A model generated the notes under the pieces. The model was not told the DNA's origin and searched no databases. It saw nothing but the letters and a program-made list of their open reading frames with translations. The position numbers were made by a program, and so were the translations under genes. DNA of 64,000 bases from Epichloe hybrida. Its lineage: Eukaryota > Ascomycota > Sordariomycetes > Hypocreales > Clavicipitaceae. Below, one piece after another: positions 45,735 through 58,700 of this stretch. The stretch covers positions 1,426,001-1,490,000 of the forward strand of contig JAFEKR010000002.1 of NCBI GenBank assembly GCA_019022495.1, read 5' to 3'. Numbering within the stretch: the stretch's first letter is position 1; the number at the start of each line of letters is the position of its first letter.

Positions 45735-46936
45735 TTAGGACTTGTAGCGCAGGTATTCGCCTGCAACCAAACAATGGTCACGTTCGAAGGGTTCTATGGA
45801 ATGAAAATCAGTCGCAGGAACACACAAAGATTATATTTATGGATCGAATACAACTTACCCAGAGTCATCTGATATTTAGGCTTGATGGATTCAGCACGCA
45901 TCTTCTGAACCTCGTTGGCGAAGACCTCAGCAGGAGGAGCAGTGCTGTCGATACAATTTGCCTTGATGGAAATGACGATGCCACCGCCGACTTTGAGGAA
46001 CCAGTTGGCGTTCATGGCAACGATACGGGCCTGGTCGGGCTGAGCAACGTCTGCGAAAATGACGTCGACCATGGGGACGATCATGCGGTAACGAGCAGGC
46101 TGGCGAGCATCCTCGACGATGGGAACTACGTTGGGGCGCTTGGAGGCCATGTTGATAAGATCACGGCCAGATCTGTGGGAGAACTCGACGGCGTAGACGT
46201 AGCCGGTAGGGCCAACCAGGTCGGCGACGTGGGAGACGGATGTACCAGAAGCGGCACCGATGTAAAGGACGCGAGAACCAGGCTTCATGTAGATGTTATC
46301 GGCACCGCCGGCGATAGCAGCACAAAGCTTGCTTCGGAAGGGGTTCCACATGCGGTACTCAACCTTGGTCGTTGTCGAGGTGCCATCGTCGTTCTTAACA
46401 GTCTCGTCGACGGAGATGCGCTTCTCGCCATAGACAGAGTCACCGGGAGTAAGATTTCGAGTAGCGATACCGTCTTCTTTGCCACCACGGACAACAAAAA
46501 CACCAGGGTGACGATGAGGCTCCTGTTCAAGATGTCCTGGTTAGTTCCCAACTTGGTCCATATGGCGACATGATTCACGAAAAGTAGACGCATTGAAGAC
46601 CTACAACAACGACCTTGGCACCGCCCCTTTGACCAGGCTTGCCGCCTCCGCGAGGACCACCTCGAGCACCGCCGCGAGGACCTCCACGGCCGCCGCCTCC
46701 ACGAGCACCAAAGGAACCTCGTCCACCTAATTTCATCAAGTCAGAATCAAGTACATCAACGACCAGACGACTGTCTTTCGACAGAGACAAACCGTACCAC
46801 GAGCACCACCTCGGCCACCGCGATCACCTCCGCCAAAACCTCCTCTGCCACCGCCGAAACCTCCTCGACCACCTCCTCCACGACCACCTCGCATGCCACC
46901 GCCACCGCGGGGAGCGCCTCGAGTACCGAAAGCCAT
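45735..46936 (-). CDS. NOP1: Fibrillarin, box C/D snoRNP 2'-O-methyltransferase
   Basis: Four exons, complement(45735..45793, 45859..46522, 46605..46726, 46798..46936), all phases consistent, 327 aa. The N-terminus is a Gly/Arg-rich (GAR) domain of about 85 residues starting [18 protein letters not shown]. Then come [20 protein letters not shown], the catalytic-domain segment [16 protein letters not shown], the SAM motif [51 protein letters not shown] and [15 protein letters not shown]. The last exon ends [12 protein letters not shown]. It methylates rRNA ribose in the nucleolus as part of box C/D snoRNPs, and also histone H2A Gln. It is divergently transcribed from RPL17, sharing 716 bp of upstream DNA. 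Confidence 0.96.
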
Positions 46937-47652
46937 TGATGAAGATGTTACGATCAAAGGCTATAGAATTGGAGACGAGCTGTCGCCTTTTAAAAATGTT
47001 GGACAAGTCGTGAAGTGCTCTTATGTACTCTTGAGGGCTGTAATGGGACTTGCCGCTGGCTTTATGAGGGATTGGTAGACTTTGACACCAGAAGAATTTT
47101 TTGAAGCTTTCACCTGGAAGCTTTTTTTTTTTTGGCTGGGGACCCGCTTGTGTTCCATTCCAGGTTAGAGCGTTGTTGAAAAAGACCCCTGCACGACCTG
47201 CACGACCCGACCTTTTTCCGATTCCGATGTGGACTTGGTCGAAGAAAAATTGGCTGGGTATACCGGGTCACGTGTACGAAGGACGTGCAAGTAGCTGCGA
47301 CCAAATTAACGGATGCGAAGATGCACGCTTCAATGGAAATTGGAATGAGTCAATGTACTGAGGAGACTTGAACAATATGAAATAATCTCATGAAATAGAA
47401 CTCTTGTTTTAATTTTCATCTAGTTATTTGATAATTTCTGGTGAGCTTGCCACGTTTTTTGACTCCCAAAACAGAGGGCGCCGTGGATGCACCAGCTGAC
47501 CAGGGAGGGCAGCCAAACCCTAACAATTGCCCAAATTGGTAAGCGAGTTTTGGTAGCAGCCAGCGCCTTCGGGGCAGAAGTCCTGAATTTCTCAACTCCA
47601 GCCAGCGAACCCACGTTGCCGCCGTATCAGTCACCACATTCAAGTCGTCGAG
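46937..47652. other. Shared divergent promoter, NOP1 / RPL17
   Basis: Contains a T-tract (47124-47133), a short direct repeat (CTGCACGAC twice near 47190) and the telobox-like motif at 47515. No gene. Confidence 0.6.
47515..47523 (+). promoter_or_regulatory. Telobox-like AAACCCTAA in RP/RiBi promoter
   Basis: AAACCCTAA lies 130 bp before the RPL17 start codon. TTAGGG-type sites bound by Tbf1-like proteins are known upstream of ribosomal-protein genes in several fungi. The assignment here rests on this single motif match. Confidence 0.45.
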
Positions 47653-48751
47653 ATGGTGAGTTTTACCCTGCTAAAAAACAATATGGATCACTTGATTGGA
47701 GGACGGGCGATTCGTTTTGTTTTGCAATGGCAAATGCTGCCGAATATGTCGATGTCGCTGTCGGTTCTGTCTGTCTCGGACGCGAGCGAGCGGGAAAGAC
47801 GACGATGTATTTGATAACGGACGCGGACTGACGCATTGTATTCTTCCCGAAAACAGGTTCGATACGCCGCCACCGAGATCCAGTCCTCCAAGTCGGCCCG
47901 CGCTCGCGGCGCCTACTTGCGAGTTTCCTTCAAGAACACCCGCGAGACCGCCCAGGCCATCAACGGCTGGAAGCTGCAGCGCGCTGTTGCCTTCCTCGAG
48001 AACGTCAAGGAGCACAAGGAGGCTGTCCCCATGCGACGATATGCCGGCAGCACTGGCCGCTGTGCCCAGGGTACGACTTTTCTCTCCCAACACAAATTCC
48101 GAATCGCTTCCTCTGCACTGCAGGACGTGCGTGTCGAAACTTCTCTACCGAGATGCACCATGTGACGATGACCAAAACCCATCATGACTGTTTGGGCTAC
48201 TCGGCGACGAACGTTTCGATGTTCCTCTGGGATTGATGGGTATAGAAGAAATCATCAGCAGCTGACAATCGTTCTCAACAGGCAAGCAGTTCGGTGTCTC
48301 CAAGGCCCGCTGGCCCGTCAAGTCCGCCCAGTATCTTCTGGACCTCCTGAAGAACGCCGAGTCCAACGCTGATGCCAAGGGTCTCGACACTGGCGCCCTG
48401 GTTGTCAAGCACATCCAGGTCAACCAGGCCCCCAAGCAGCGCCGCCGAACATACCGTGCTCATGGTCGCGTACGTTTTTGCCTCTCCTATGGCCCCCAGC
48501 TCGATCCGCGATCCTCCTTGTTTCCGATGGATTGGACGATCATACCCAAGGATAAAGAAGTCATTTTCTAACAATATTTTTTTTCACAATAGATTAACCC
48601 CTACATGTCGAACCCTTGCCACATCGAGCTCATCTTGACTGAGGGCGACGAGGTTGTTCAGAAGTCCAGCGAGGTTGTTGGTCGTGACGAGGTCCGTCTC
48701 AACTCGAGACAGCGTGGTGCTCGTCTTCGCCAGGCCATTACTGCCGCATGA
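47653..48751 (+). CDS. RPL17: 60S ribosomal protein L17 (uL22)
   Basis: Four exons: 47653-47655, 47857-48070, 48282-48469, 48593-48751, 187 aa. The first exon is the ATG alone, followed directly by the donor GTGAGT; the 201-nt first intron ends AACAG. The protein then reads M-VRYAATE...[77 protein letters not shown], the loop [20 protein letters not shown] lining the exit tunnel, and the C-terminal beta strand [14 protein letters not shown]. It is an essential part of the large ribosomal subunit near the peptide exit. Long introns (201, 211 and 123 nt) in a short gene are typical of fungal ribosomal-protein genes. Confidence 0.96.
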
Positions 48752-50500
48752 ATGTTTCAAAAAAGCGTAAGCAGGGATTGGTTTTAGTGTTGGAAGGCGC
48801 AGGAAAACTTGAGAAACGTTGATATGTTTTCGGGGCAATTCGTGGCTTATATCTCGTGGTGTATCCAAGGCTACGGTGGGAGCATGGCATTGAAAGGGAA
48901 ATACCGCATACACATTTCCCTTTTTTTTTTCGCAAGAGTTCTCGACGAAACAAAATCAATGACATAAAAAATCTCATGTTCGACTTTGACCCCGCGCCAG
49001 CCTTTGAGATGATGTCTTTGCATTTTAGCTTAATTCATGATGTGTTCCTTAAGGTCTTGCTTGATACCTGGACACTACTTTTGACTTTCGACATACATGC
49101 GGAATGCACCCAGAAGTCATTTGCCGTATATGACTCATTGTGCCACGTTTGCGAGTGACGCAAGGTGAGGCGGCGTTACTCAACAGGCTCTGCAACGGCG
49201 ACCTATAGCAAGGAGTTTACAGTTCCACGCTTGTATTTATAAGAAGAGCTCATAATGGCAAGCAACTCAAATATGACACTATTGGATAGACATTGAATCC
49301 AACGATGGCGCCGGTGTCTGGAGTAGTCCTATAAAATGCTGTAGTTATAGGCGAGACAGCTCCTGGACGAACCCCGAGCCTTTGTTCTTCAACTCAGGAA
49401 GTCAGGATAATTGGCCGCATTCTACCGTCCGTTGCCTCAATGACGCCGTTGAAACGACCCAGCCCTGGCCTTTCCAAACCGGCATATCTCGCGTTTCTAA
49501 TGACATGCTCACCGTAGACAGCGCCCCAGCCAAGCGTCATGCCAAAGATTGTCAAGCATCACTTCTTCTTGCGTCTTAACATAAGGGCTGATCCGGGAAA
49601 GGAGTCCGTCTTTACATTGTTGCATCAGATGGCGCGAGGGTGGGTTCCTGCTTTCATTACACCTTGTCCCTCTCGGGAGTCTTGAAGAATTGCTCTCGTG
49701 TTTAAGAAAGGGGTATCAACGGAGACAATATACGCAAGATCGAAAGGAAAGAACACCTCGGATGATACCTTCTTCTCGTCACCATGTAGTTCGGCTTGCA
49801 CGAGGAATGTACTTCTCGATGGCTTCAGCCTTGGCTGCCAATAGTTTAGTGTCCGTATCCCTCTCCCGTTTCCTCGGCCACCAAGTTGCGGACTTTGATG
49901 CCCGGTGAAAAATGGTCGCCTCTGACTGTGGTTGCAACGGCATGTTCGCGTCGCCACCGAGCATGGCCTCATGTGCATCTTGTGATGGCAGACTACCATC
50001 ACCGCCCACTTCCGAGGCAGCAACGAATGTTCACTGGCTGGTGGAAAGCATAGTTGGCTGAAGCAATGACGCTTGTACGGTCATCATCGGGGGGGGGGGG
50101 GGGCTTGATGGAGATACAGACTTTAATTCCAGTTTCTAGCAAGAGCAAGCTGTCGAACTACTTGCAGGAATATGTGTGGTGACGACCAGCATCGTCTCTA
50201 CGCGGAACCTCGGCGCGGGCATGCATCGAGCTTACTATGAGTGTCAAAAAGCAAGGCACACCAGTTCCAAAGTCTCCGAAAATTGATGCATTATAGACAG
50301 TTACGGAGTACAGTGCATAGATACAAGTAAGAAAGTATATGTATATATATATATGTACAGCTCAGGGTCGAGCACTGCGCAAGTCATTAGTCATTGTTCC
50401 AGAACAACTGACACTGTTCATTAACCCCACAGTTACCCGACCCAATCAAGAATCAAGTCCTGACAACCATCAACAAATTGATAACCCCGCCAAGACGCCC
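48752..50500. other. Intergenic region
   Basis: No supported gene. Contains a G15 homopolymer at 50089-50103 and a TACGGAGTAC motif at 50304. A T-tract in the RPL17 3' region (48920-48931) may serve the transcript end. Confidence 0.55.
50089..50103. repeat. G15 homopolymer
   Basis: Uninterrupted G run, possibly an assembly-sensitive site. Confidence 0.8.
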
Positions 50501-51462
50501 TCATTCTCTGGAGCTCCCTTGCCAGAACCAGTACCTGGAAACGCAAATCAGCTACGAATTTCCGAACAACAGAGGAGTCTAGAGTCTGAAATGCCCAAGC
50601 AAGCCATAGCTTTGAGAAGGGAGTGCGGTCACTTACACTGCTGCATATTCCACCTGGAACTTGGCCGGCATGTCCTTGCAAGTGGCTGGCGGAGAGCCAC
50701 CAGCTGTGTCGACTCGATAGACATGCTTGATGTCTCCTGTCGTGCCGCTCTTGGTTGCCAAGCGGAGCCAGGCGACGGTCTTCTCGCCAAGCTGTCCCAC
50801 GGCAGCTGTTGCAGGGGCATTGGAGGAGCCGTCCTTGGTACAGTCAACCTGGGCGATAGCCTCTTTGGGCGTGTCCATGTCGAAGTGCGGCGTCGAGCCG
50901 TCAGTGAAGTAGTGCAATCCAGACTTGGCCATGGCACTGGGACCGAGCTTTTCCGTATCTTCTTCAAGTTTGAAGTGTACGGCCATGGCGGGCATGCGCG
51001 ACAGGACGTCTGGGTGGAGAGCAGCCAGACAGCTGGCATTGAAGAGCGTGGCCACGGCGCCGGCAGCCTTGGGAGTAACGCTTTCGTTGTTTGGATCGCA
51101 TGTGTAGTTTTGCGTACCGCGGCCGACAGCGACATGGCGCACCTTTGTCCCGTCATCTGGTGCGGGTAGCCCATCGACACCTACGACAAGGGAGATTGAT
51201 ATCAGTTTTGACTGATGAGAGTCGTGTGAATATTCAGGTAGGCAAACTCACCGACGGGCATACGAGCTTTGGACAGGTCACATGTGGGTAACGAAGACAA
51301 GGCCTTGGCGGCTTGGACTTTAGAAGCAATGAGGTTGAAGTAGCCGGATAAGCCGTCGAGTGCGCTCACAGGATTGTCTTTGAGGTCCAAGAGGGGAAAT
51401 GTTGTTGGTGCAGCATTGGCGGCCAGAGCCAATGTGGCCGTGACGATAGTTGATGGACGCAT
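50501..51462 (-). CDS. Secreted DUF3455-type protein
   Basis: Three exons, complement(50501..50534, 50637..51180, 51252..51462), introns GTGAGT..GTAG and GTAAGT..CCAG in phase, 262 aa. A signal peptide (MRPSTIVTATLALAANA) predicts secretion. The fold matches the fungal DUF3455 family, often mislabelled malate dehydrogenase: LPAPDDGTKVRHVAVGRGTQ, then NYTC, LFNASCLAALHP, GLHYFTDGSTPHFDMDT, VAWLRLATKSGTTGDIKHVY, RVDTAGGSPPATC and VEYAAVYWFW at the end. Several Cys residues would form disulfides. The biochemical role of the family is unknown. Secretion and family membership are well supported; no function is claimed. Confidence 0.88.
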
Positions 51463-52701
51463 AATAGTGTGCTAAAACTAAAATTGTGGCAGTGGAAGTG
51501 AAGCCGAGTCCCCGTCAATCGAGACTCTGATTTTAACTTCTCGGTGTCGCCCAAATATGAGGTGCAGAAGTTTCTGTAGACGTGCAGGTCGTGAAAGTGA
51601 CGATGGTTGATACGAGCCAACCTCGACAAGAATCAAATGAGCACACGGTAAATGACAATCGTAACTCGGGACAGCGATAATAACGAAGACAAATGAAAGT
51701 AGGAAATAAGGAAATAAGGAAAAGGAAAAGGAAAAGAAAAAAATAGAAAAAGAAAAAGAAAATCCAACTGCGATGGATATATACCAGCCAGTTGAAGACG
51801 ACAAGTTTGATGTTTCTAGCAGGACAGAGAGGGTGACATGCACTTCTATATAGATTGACAGGCATGGGCAAGACATGGCAGCGACAGGGCCTACTCCGTA
51901 CATACACTGTCACTGTACCTGCGGCTACCAGCAACCAAGAAAATAGGCATAATTCTCGGGAAGAGAGAGGAGCTTATTGACTCACTCATTGGCAGACACC
52001 GTTCTGCCCGGTGTACATGCATGCAACTGTGACCCAATCAAGTCGGGATGGCATGGGCGGGAGGCTTGCCTGCATAGTGCTGATTGGCTGCTGTCTACGG
52101 ACGTAAGCGCCCTGCTTCAGATACATACTACTTACAGTGGGTGTACAGATTGGAGGTGGCACTCAGCGTATGACAGACCGTGATGCGTCGAGACGTCCTG
52201 TCCCAGCCGTCTTTCCATCTTCCTTCATTGGTCTGCATTCTCGGCCGCCAGAACGGGCCGGCGCCTCATATTAATAGACTGCGCAGCTTGCGAAGCCTGG
52301 CACACGGCGCAAGGCACGCGGCACAAGGCACAAAGCCAAGTCATGCATACATTCTGGTATGAGAGCGAGTTTGGATGACTTGATTTGTTGGATCCCCGAC
52401 AGCAAACGTATCATGTATCGAGTAGGGATATGACATTTTTGCATTGAATCTACATGGAAGCGAGGCCAAGATACGTAGCCTGATGAAAGGACTATACTGC
52501 ATTACTTCTTTTGTAAGAAGCTAATCACATAATAGTCTTGTTCTGCCAGATTACCAACAAGTAAGTACTCCCATCAGATACATGGACACACCCACTTCGC
52601 CCACGAAAGCCCCAACCCCCCAGCCCCCGCACTTGTGTGTACCTCGGACCAGCCTGAGACCTGCATTTCCAATATCTCATCAAGCATGGCAGCAAACATC
52701 A
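51463..52701. other. Intergenic region
   Basis: Promoter side of the DUF3455 gene with a purine-rich GGAAAAGGAAAAG stretch at 51700-51765 and a CTCCGTACATAC motif near 51893. No supported gene. Confidence 0.6.
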
Positions 52702-55022
52702 TCAAGATCCCTCGAAGCCATCTTGCTTCCAACTCCCGTGACTCGCACCTGATCCCGCAGACCCGACCCCTGCGGCTGCCATCGAGGACCCCCCCAAGCT
52801 ACTCGCATGCTTCTCAATGTCAGTGCTGCCGAGCCAGTACAGCGAGAAGAAGACAAGGACGTGGAGCGCCACGCAGTATGCTGCGAAAAGATTCCTACTT
52901 GCACGAGATGCCAGGACCATGCGCGTGATCGAATACACCACCCTCTCGGGAAGGCTCATTCGGTGATACGCTCTAGCAGACTCTCTGCCACGGAATGCCG
53001 CAAATGGCGATATGTTTGACTCATAGGCCTTGCGGTACCTGTCCATGGAGATTCCCGGATTCCCACTTCCGCCCATGGAAACTGTGGAAGGATTGGGGTT
53101 GGACGAGTACGCTGATGACGAGGTCGAAGTAGCGCCGCCTCGGTTGTATGTTGACACATACCTCGTCTTCTCATACAAGCTCAGGTTGTCCTTCTGCAAA
53201 GCTGCCACTTCTTGTCGCAGTTGCTGCACAGTCCGGTGAGTCTCGGCCAGCTCATTTTCGAGCTCCGTGTTTTTCTTCTTGAACCGATCTCTCTGCGCCG
53301 TAACCATTGGCAGGATCCCGGATCCTCCTCCCATCGGTTCCCGTTCCCCTGGCGCACTGCGCGGATCTATGCCGCTAATGATCGACGAGGTAGGTGACAG
53401 TCTGCCCTTTCGAGTTTGCGCCCGAGTAACGTATGTGCCCGCGACTGACGCACCGGACGGGAAGGCATTGACCCCCTCCGCCTGCATATTTTCGAGGTCT
53501 TCTTCCAACTTCTGGTTCAGATTCTGCGATTTCTCCAACTCTGCATTGGTTCTAGAAAGCTCCTCTTGCAAATCTTCCAAGCGACTCTGGAGGTCTTGAT
53601 GAGAAACCCGAAGGACTGTGAGCTCGTCACTTAGCTTCTTGTTCCGAGACAAGAGGAGTTTTTCTAGCGAGTCCCCCTTGTCTTCGCTCTCCTCGGGTTT
53701 CTCATGTGCTTCATCGTCATCTCCTGTAGAGAACTCGATGCTCTTGAGAACCTCCAGCTCCTGCTTAACGTCATCATAGTCGCCCCATTTCTGAACTTTA
53801 GCTTTCAGGGTTTCCTTTTCATCCTTCAAATGTGCCGTTTCGCGCTCCATTGCGCGAAGTCGTGAATCCCAGTCGCGTCTCATCGTCTCTTTTTCTATCC
53901 GTAACGAATCTAGTTTCCGGATCAATGACGAGTTCTCGTTCCTCATGCGCATATAATTGGGGTCATCTTCAAGGGATTTTTCGGGCTGCGTAGAGAGAGA
54001 GGACTTGGCTTTTGCCAGTTCGAGCCTCAATTGCTCGTTGCGAGCTTCCACCTCAGCAAGTCGGGCGCTGGTTCGTTCGATATCTGAGTGGAGCATCTCA
54101 AGCTCAGCACTTGACGAATTACCTCGCTTGCTCTCTTGGTCGTCGCTCGTCTTGCCAAGGCGCTGATTGACTTCATAGCTTGCGCGCATCTCATTGAGAA
54201 GTCGATCCTGATTTTCTACTTTTTCTTCCAAGCTCTTTTCTTTGGCTTGCCAGTTGTCTCTTTTCTCTTCCAGCACGGCATTCCAAGAGGATTCAACTTC
54301 TTTAATCCTGCTGTCAAGGGTTGTTTCGATTTCTTTCCGAGCTGTTCGTTCAGACTGAAGCTTAGCTTCGGTTTCTTCTAATTGAGAAGCAAGTTTTGAA
54401 ACATTCTCCTGAAGGTGCTTGTTTTCGTCAGCAAGTTTTGGAACGGTCTCTTCGGACACAAGCATGGAATCCACGGATGCTTCAAGTAAGGGGTATGGAT
54501 CTGGAGCTTCTGATATAGAGGTGTATGCCTGTAAGAAAGCCGAGTTGACGGATTTAGAGTGATTCGTAAGAAGGTCGATAAAGTTCTGGTAGGCTAGTGT
54601 GGTGTCAGCAATCAGACGAAAGCATGATGATGCAAACGAATACAGAGTATAAAAAGTATACCTTTCAGCAGGCCTTTGATCTCTGTTAACTTGCTTGCAT
54701 CTTCTAGCTTTCGAAAATCCTTTGTTTTTTGAGCCAGTTCTTTGCGCTGGACGGTTGAATCTCGTTGGTAGGTCAATATTTCAGAGGCGGTATTGTCGAG
54801 ATTCGAGATCAAAGTCGTCAGATCGACGCCTGCTCATTTTGGTCAGCGGACACAAAGTATCAGTGACAAGCGAGAACACAATGTCATCGTACTTCTCCAA
54901 GCCGATATGGCATGTTGAAACTTGTTTCCTACTCCTTCGGCGGTTGGCATCGTGGACCCTGTTGTACTTGGTATAGCTTCGGGGCCATATACAGATTCAT
55001 CCGCAGCTTCAGCTTCAGCCAT
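52702..55022 (-). CDS. COY1: CASP/COY1-type Golgi coiled-coil protein
   Basis: Three exons, complement(52702..54593, 54662..54829, 54893..55022), phases consistent, 729 aa. The N-terminus reads ...FQHAISAWRSVDLTTLIS, then ELAQKTKDFRKLEDASKL, the opening of the CASP family. About 450 residues of heptad coiled coil follow (LADENKHLQENVSKLASQLE and onward). Near the C-terminus are the conserved blocks ILPMVTAQRDRFKKKNTELE, NLSLYEKTRYVSTY, FAAFRGRESARAYHRMSLPE and RVVYSITRMVLASRASRNLF. A tail-anchor helix (AAYCVALHVLVFFSLYWL) comes last, with a short lumenal tail. CASP/Coy1 is an intra-Golgi tether acting with SNAREs and COG in retrograde transport. It is divergent from the VPS3-like gene. Confidence 0.93.
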
Positions 55023-55723
55023 TGCGCCGCGCCGGTGCTATCCGTCAAGTTTCGTTGTCGGAAACTGTTGCGTAATCTTTCAGGCCGGAAACCGCCATAC
55101 ACAGAAGGCTGGAAGGTGCCCAGGACGACCGAGATGGCTCGCTGACAGAGTTAGCCACAAGCCAGATGTTGGAGTGTTGGAGACCGGCCAGAGGTTAGGA
55201 GTAACCCTGTCGCAGGAGGAGGGCGATGGGGCGATGGGCGATGTCAACGTGTCTGGTTGTTCAAAGGTTCGTAATCCGTAGAGCAAGGGGTGTGGCGCGG
55301 GTGGCCTGTACATATATATACACCCCACTGTACATACATACCTGTGGCACTAATTCGACCATTCACAAGCTCAGTAAGAGCAGTGCTGTGGGTCTCGGAG
55401 CTACATATACAGCGCGACAATGCAAAGACACATTCATTGTTGCGTCTCCAACTCACAAATGTACCCGGTTACTGACGAATCTAGCTGCAAGGCTTGAACA
55501 TCACTCGAAGCCCTATTACGTCCAATCGCAGCCAGTGCAAGCTTGCCATTCCGCGCTCAACGCCTGGTCATCTAACAAGCCGACAAACTCGATATCATTG
55601 AACAGCGCACGTTCATGATCCGTCTCTCAATCGGGAACCTACGATACTGTTGACGTTGCCGAATCTTGTCATCTGCAAATATGATCGGTCTGTCGCAAAA
55701 CCGCAGATGATACAATCGCCGGC
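55023..55723. other. Shared divergent promoter, COY1 / VPS3
   Basis: About 700 bp. Contains TACATATATATAC near 55308 and no gene. Confidence 0.55.
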
Positions 55724-58700
55724 ATGGCATCGCACGCTGCAGAGCTAGTCACTGGCTCTGAAGAGCAGGCCGGTGACGAGACTGGGCCATATATCTTGCG
55801 ACCGCTATTGGAAGAAGTTCCTCTGTCCACAGATGGTTCTGAGAGCAATGTGAAAATAAACTGTGTAGAATACTATGGTAAGTACGATAACGTGCCAGTA
55901 GCCATGTGGCTGTCATTAAAGTGTGAATAGATGGGAATCTGTACATCGGTACATCGGCTTCTGAAATCCTGCATTTCGTCCACATACCACCAGATCCAAA
56001 CGACAAAGTCGGACGACCAGTATATATCCCAGCTTCGAGGCTATCACCCGTATCCTTGGACTCATCTTCAACATCGTCTACCAAAGAACCCGGAGTTCAA
56101 GAGATTCTCTTGTTGCCCCGAATTGGCAAGGCCTGCATCTTGTGCAACTCAACAGCTGCTTTTTACTCTCTACCCGAACTAAGTCCAGTGTCCGGTATAA
56201 GCGTTGTGAAGAATTGTAGTTGGATAGGTGGTGTGGACTTGAACGAGACCGACTTGGACGGTAACTCCGGAAACACGTCAGGAAATGATGCCACCATTCT
56301 ACTGTCTCTGAAGTCAAAAATTCGAGTTGTACGCCTTGCTGACAAGGTGTTGGAAGCTCCCGTGAGTTCGTTCAGACTGCTTCTACACACGACGCCACCA
56401 CTAACATGTAAGATCAGAAAGTAACCTTTGCTGGAAGTGTTTTGTCCGTGCGCCGAGACTCTATAGCTTGCGTTGCCGACTCTAGATCATATGCTCTGCT
56501 AGATATCTATAGGCAGCTTACAATACCTTTGATGAGCATATCAACGTTGGAAGAGACCCCTGCAGAGCAAGTTGGAGTGCCAGGGCATCTTCCCGAGGCT
56601 GAGTCTCATACCGTCGACCAATTTACAAACCCAAAAGGCTCCAATCGAAACACACAAACCCTTGGCCACAGTCGCACGTCGAGTAAAGCTAACGATGCCA
56701 GCCCGGGTCAACAGTCAGCCACTCCTGGGCCTCCGCCCAGTCCTCAACCATCAATCGAAGTTGAATCGACCCCCGTGCAGGTTGAGAAACCTCTACCTGT
56801 GGCACCGACCAGTGATTCCAAATCATCTCCCAAGACAGAGACAACATCTTCGGACACCCCCATTACTCTAAGACCTCATATAGCTTCACCAAGTCCTGAA
56901 GAGTTTCTACTAGTTATAGGGACGAAAGCATCGGAACCAGGCGTGGGCATGTTTGTCAGTCTAGATGGAGAGCCTACAAGGGCCACCATTCAGTTCGACA
57001 GATATCCCGAGCAAATCATCGTTGATGGGAGCAAATTTGAAATGACCTCGTCGCAAACGGGGTTCGGAGACCAAGAAGATGGCCACGTCATCGCCTCCAT
57101 TTGCAAGGATTCTGATCAGGGTCCTCGCTTTGGCTTGGAAATCCAGCATGTTAATGCCGGCCAAGAGGTGAACCCGGATAAATATTGGCTGGAGGCCAAC
57201 TCCCCTCCTACGGGACAACCCTATGGAATGGCAACACTGATGGGACGAGGGCAAACCCGACTTGATGAGGTTGTCTTGAAGCTCAGCCAGAAGAGATTTG
57301 CGCCATTTCCTGGCCCATTAGGAACATCTTCTACCTCGTCACTCAAGAGTTCTGACTCTAGGACAGCTCTGTCTATTGAGCGGCTATCCAAGGAACGAGA
57401 GCTTTTCGAGCGTGATGATTCCCAAGACGACGACTCTCTGCCCGAGGGCTGGGAGTCGGCGCGCAATAAGGAGGGAGAAGACTTCACACGACGACTTGCA
57501 AGCGCCGAAACGAAATTGGTGGTCTGGAACGGCAATCGCATATGGTGGGCCATTCGAAATCCTTTGATCATTCAGCTTGACACCATTCTCGATGGTGCTG
57601 TCGCTTTCGAACGTATGGTAAATATTGACAAAAGGCCTGTATATTATGTCCTGAAGCTTATCCGCGGTCGAGATGCCAGGACTGAGTTGGACTACATGAC
57701 TATGGACTATTTGAGACAAAAGGCAGGACTCCTCCTCTTAATCAGTCTATTGGTCCTTTCATCGACTCAAGAAATGATCGATTCGGAGCTCAATGCCTTG
57801 GAAGATGTTTTGGTGGACAGTAAATTGGATCCTCGAGTTGTTTTGTCACTAGTCCCTGGAGTACGTAACGACATAATCGAAGGCTCTCGCGGAATATGGA
57901 TTTACGCTGGTGTGAAGAGGATTGCCGAACAGTTTTCTCGCAGCGTCTCGTTTGAGACATCAGCAAAGGAGGCTCTGCAGGGCATCGATACTCGTACCAT
58001 GCAGTTCTTGAGGCGCTTTTTGTCGTCCTGGAAAAAAATGAAGGGATTTGGCAGTGTACCAGATGAGAGTGAAGTCTTTCGAACCGTGGATGCCACTTTA
58101 CTGATTGTCTTGCTTGAACTGGATCAACGCTCATTCCAAGGCTTGGCCGGGGGCGGGGCGGTCAGGGCCGAGCTGAATGGACTTGTCGACAGTGGTGTTG
58201 AGTGTTTTGATCGTGCTGTTGACGTGCTGGAATCGTATCATCGGCTATTTGTGCTCAGCAGACTGTACCAAAGCCGTAAGATGGTTGTCAATGTTTTAGC
58301 AACATGGAAGCGTATTATCGAGGGAGAAGAGGATGCGATGAAAGAATTCCAAGACGGCGAGCAACGCGTGAGGGACTATCTCAGAAAGATAGGCAGTCGC
58401 GCTCTGGTTCAAGAATATGGAGTTTGGCTTGCCAACAGGAATCCTCGGCTCGGCGTTCAAGTTTTTGCCGAAGACGCAGGGAGGTCTCCCAAGTTTGAGC
58501 CTCCTGAAGCTGTTGAAACCTTGCGAGCCGAGGCACCTGCTGCAGTGAGATATTACCTGGAGCACCTGGTCTTTGACAAGGGCCTCACAACATACGTGGG
58601 AGAACTTCTCAAATACTACCTCGATGTTGTACTCGGCGACCTCGAAACCTCCCCATCAAGCCGGGAAGCCGTCATGGCAGCCTACGATGCATACAGGGCT

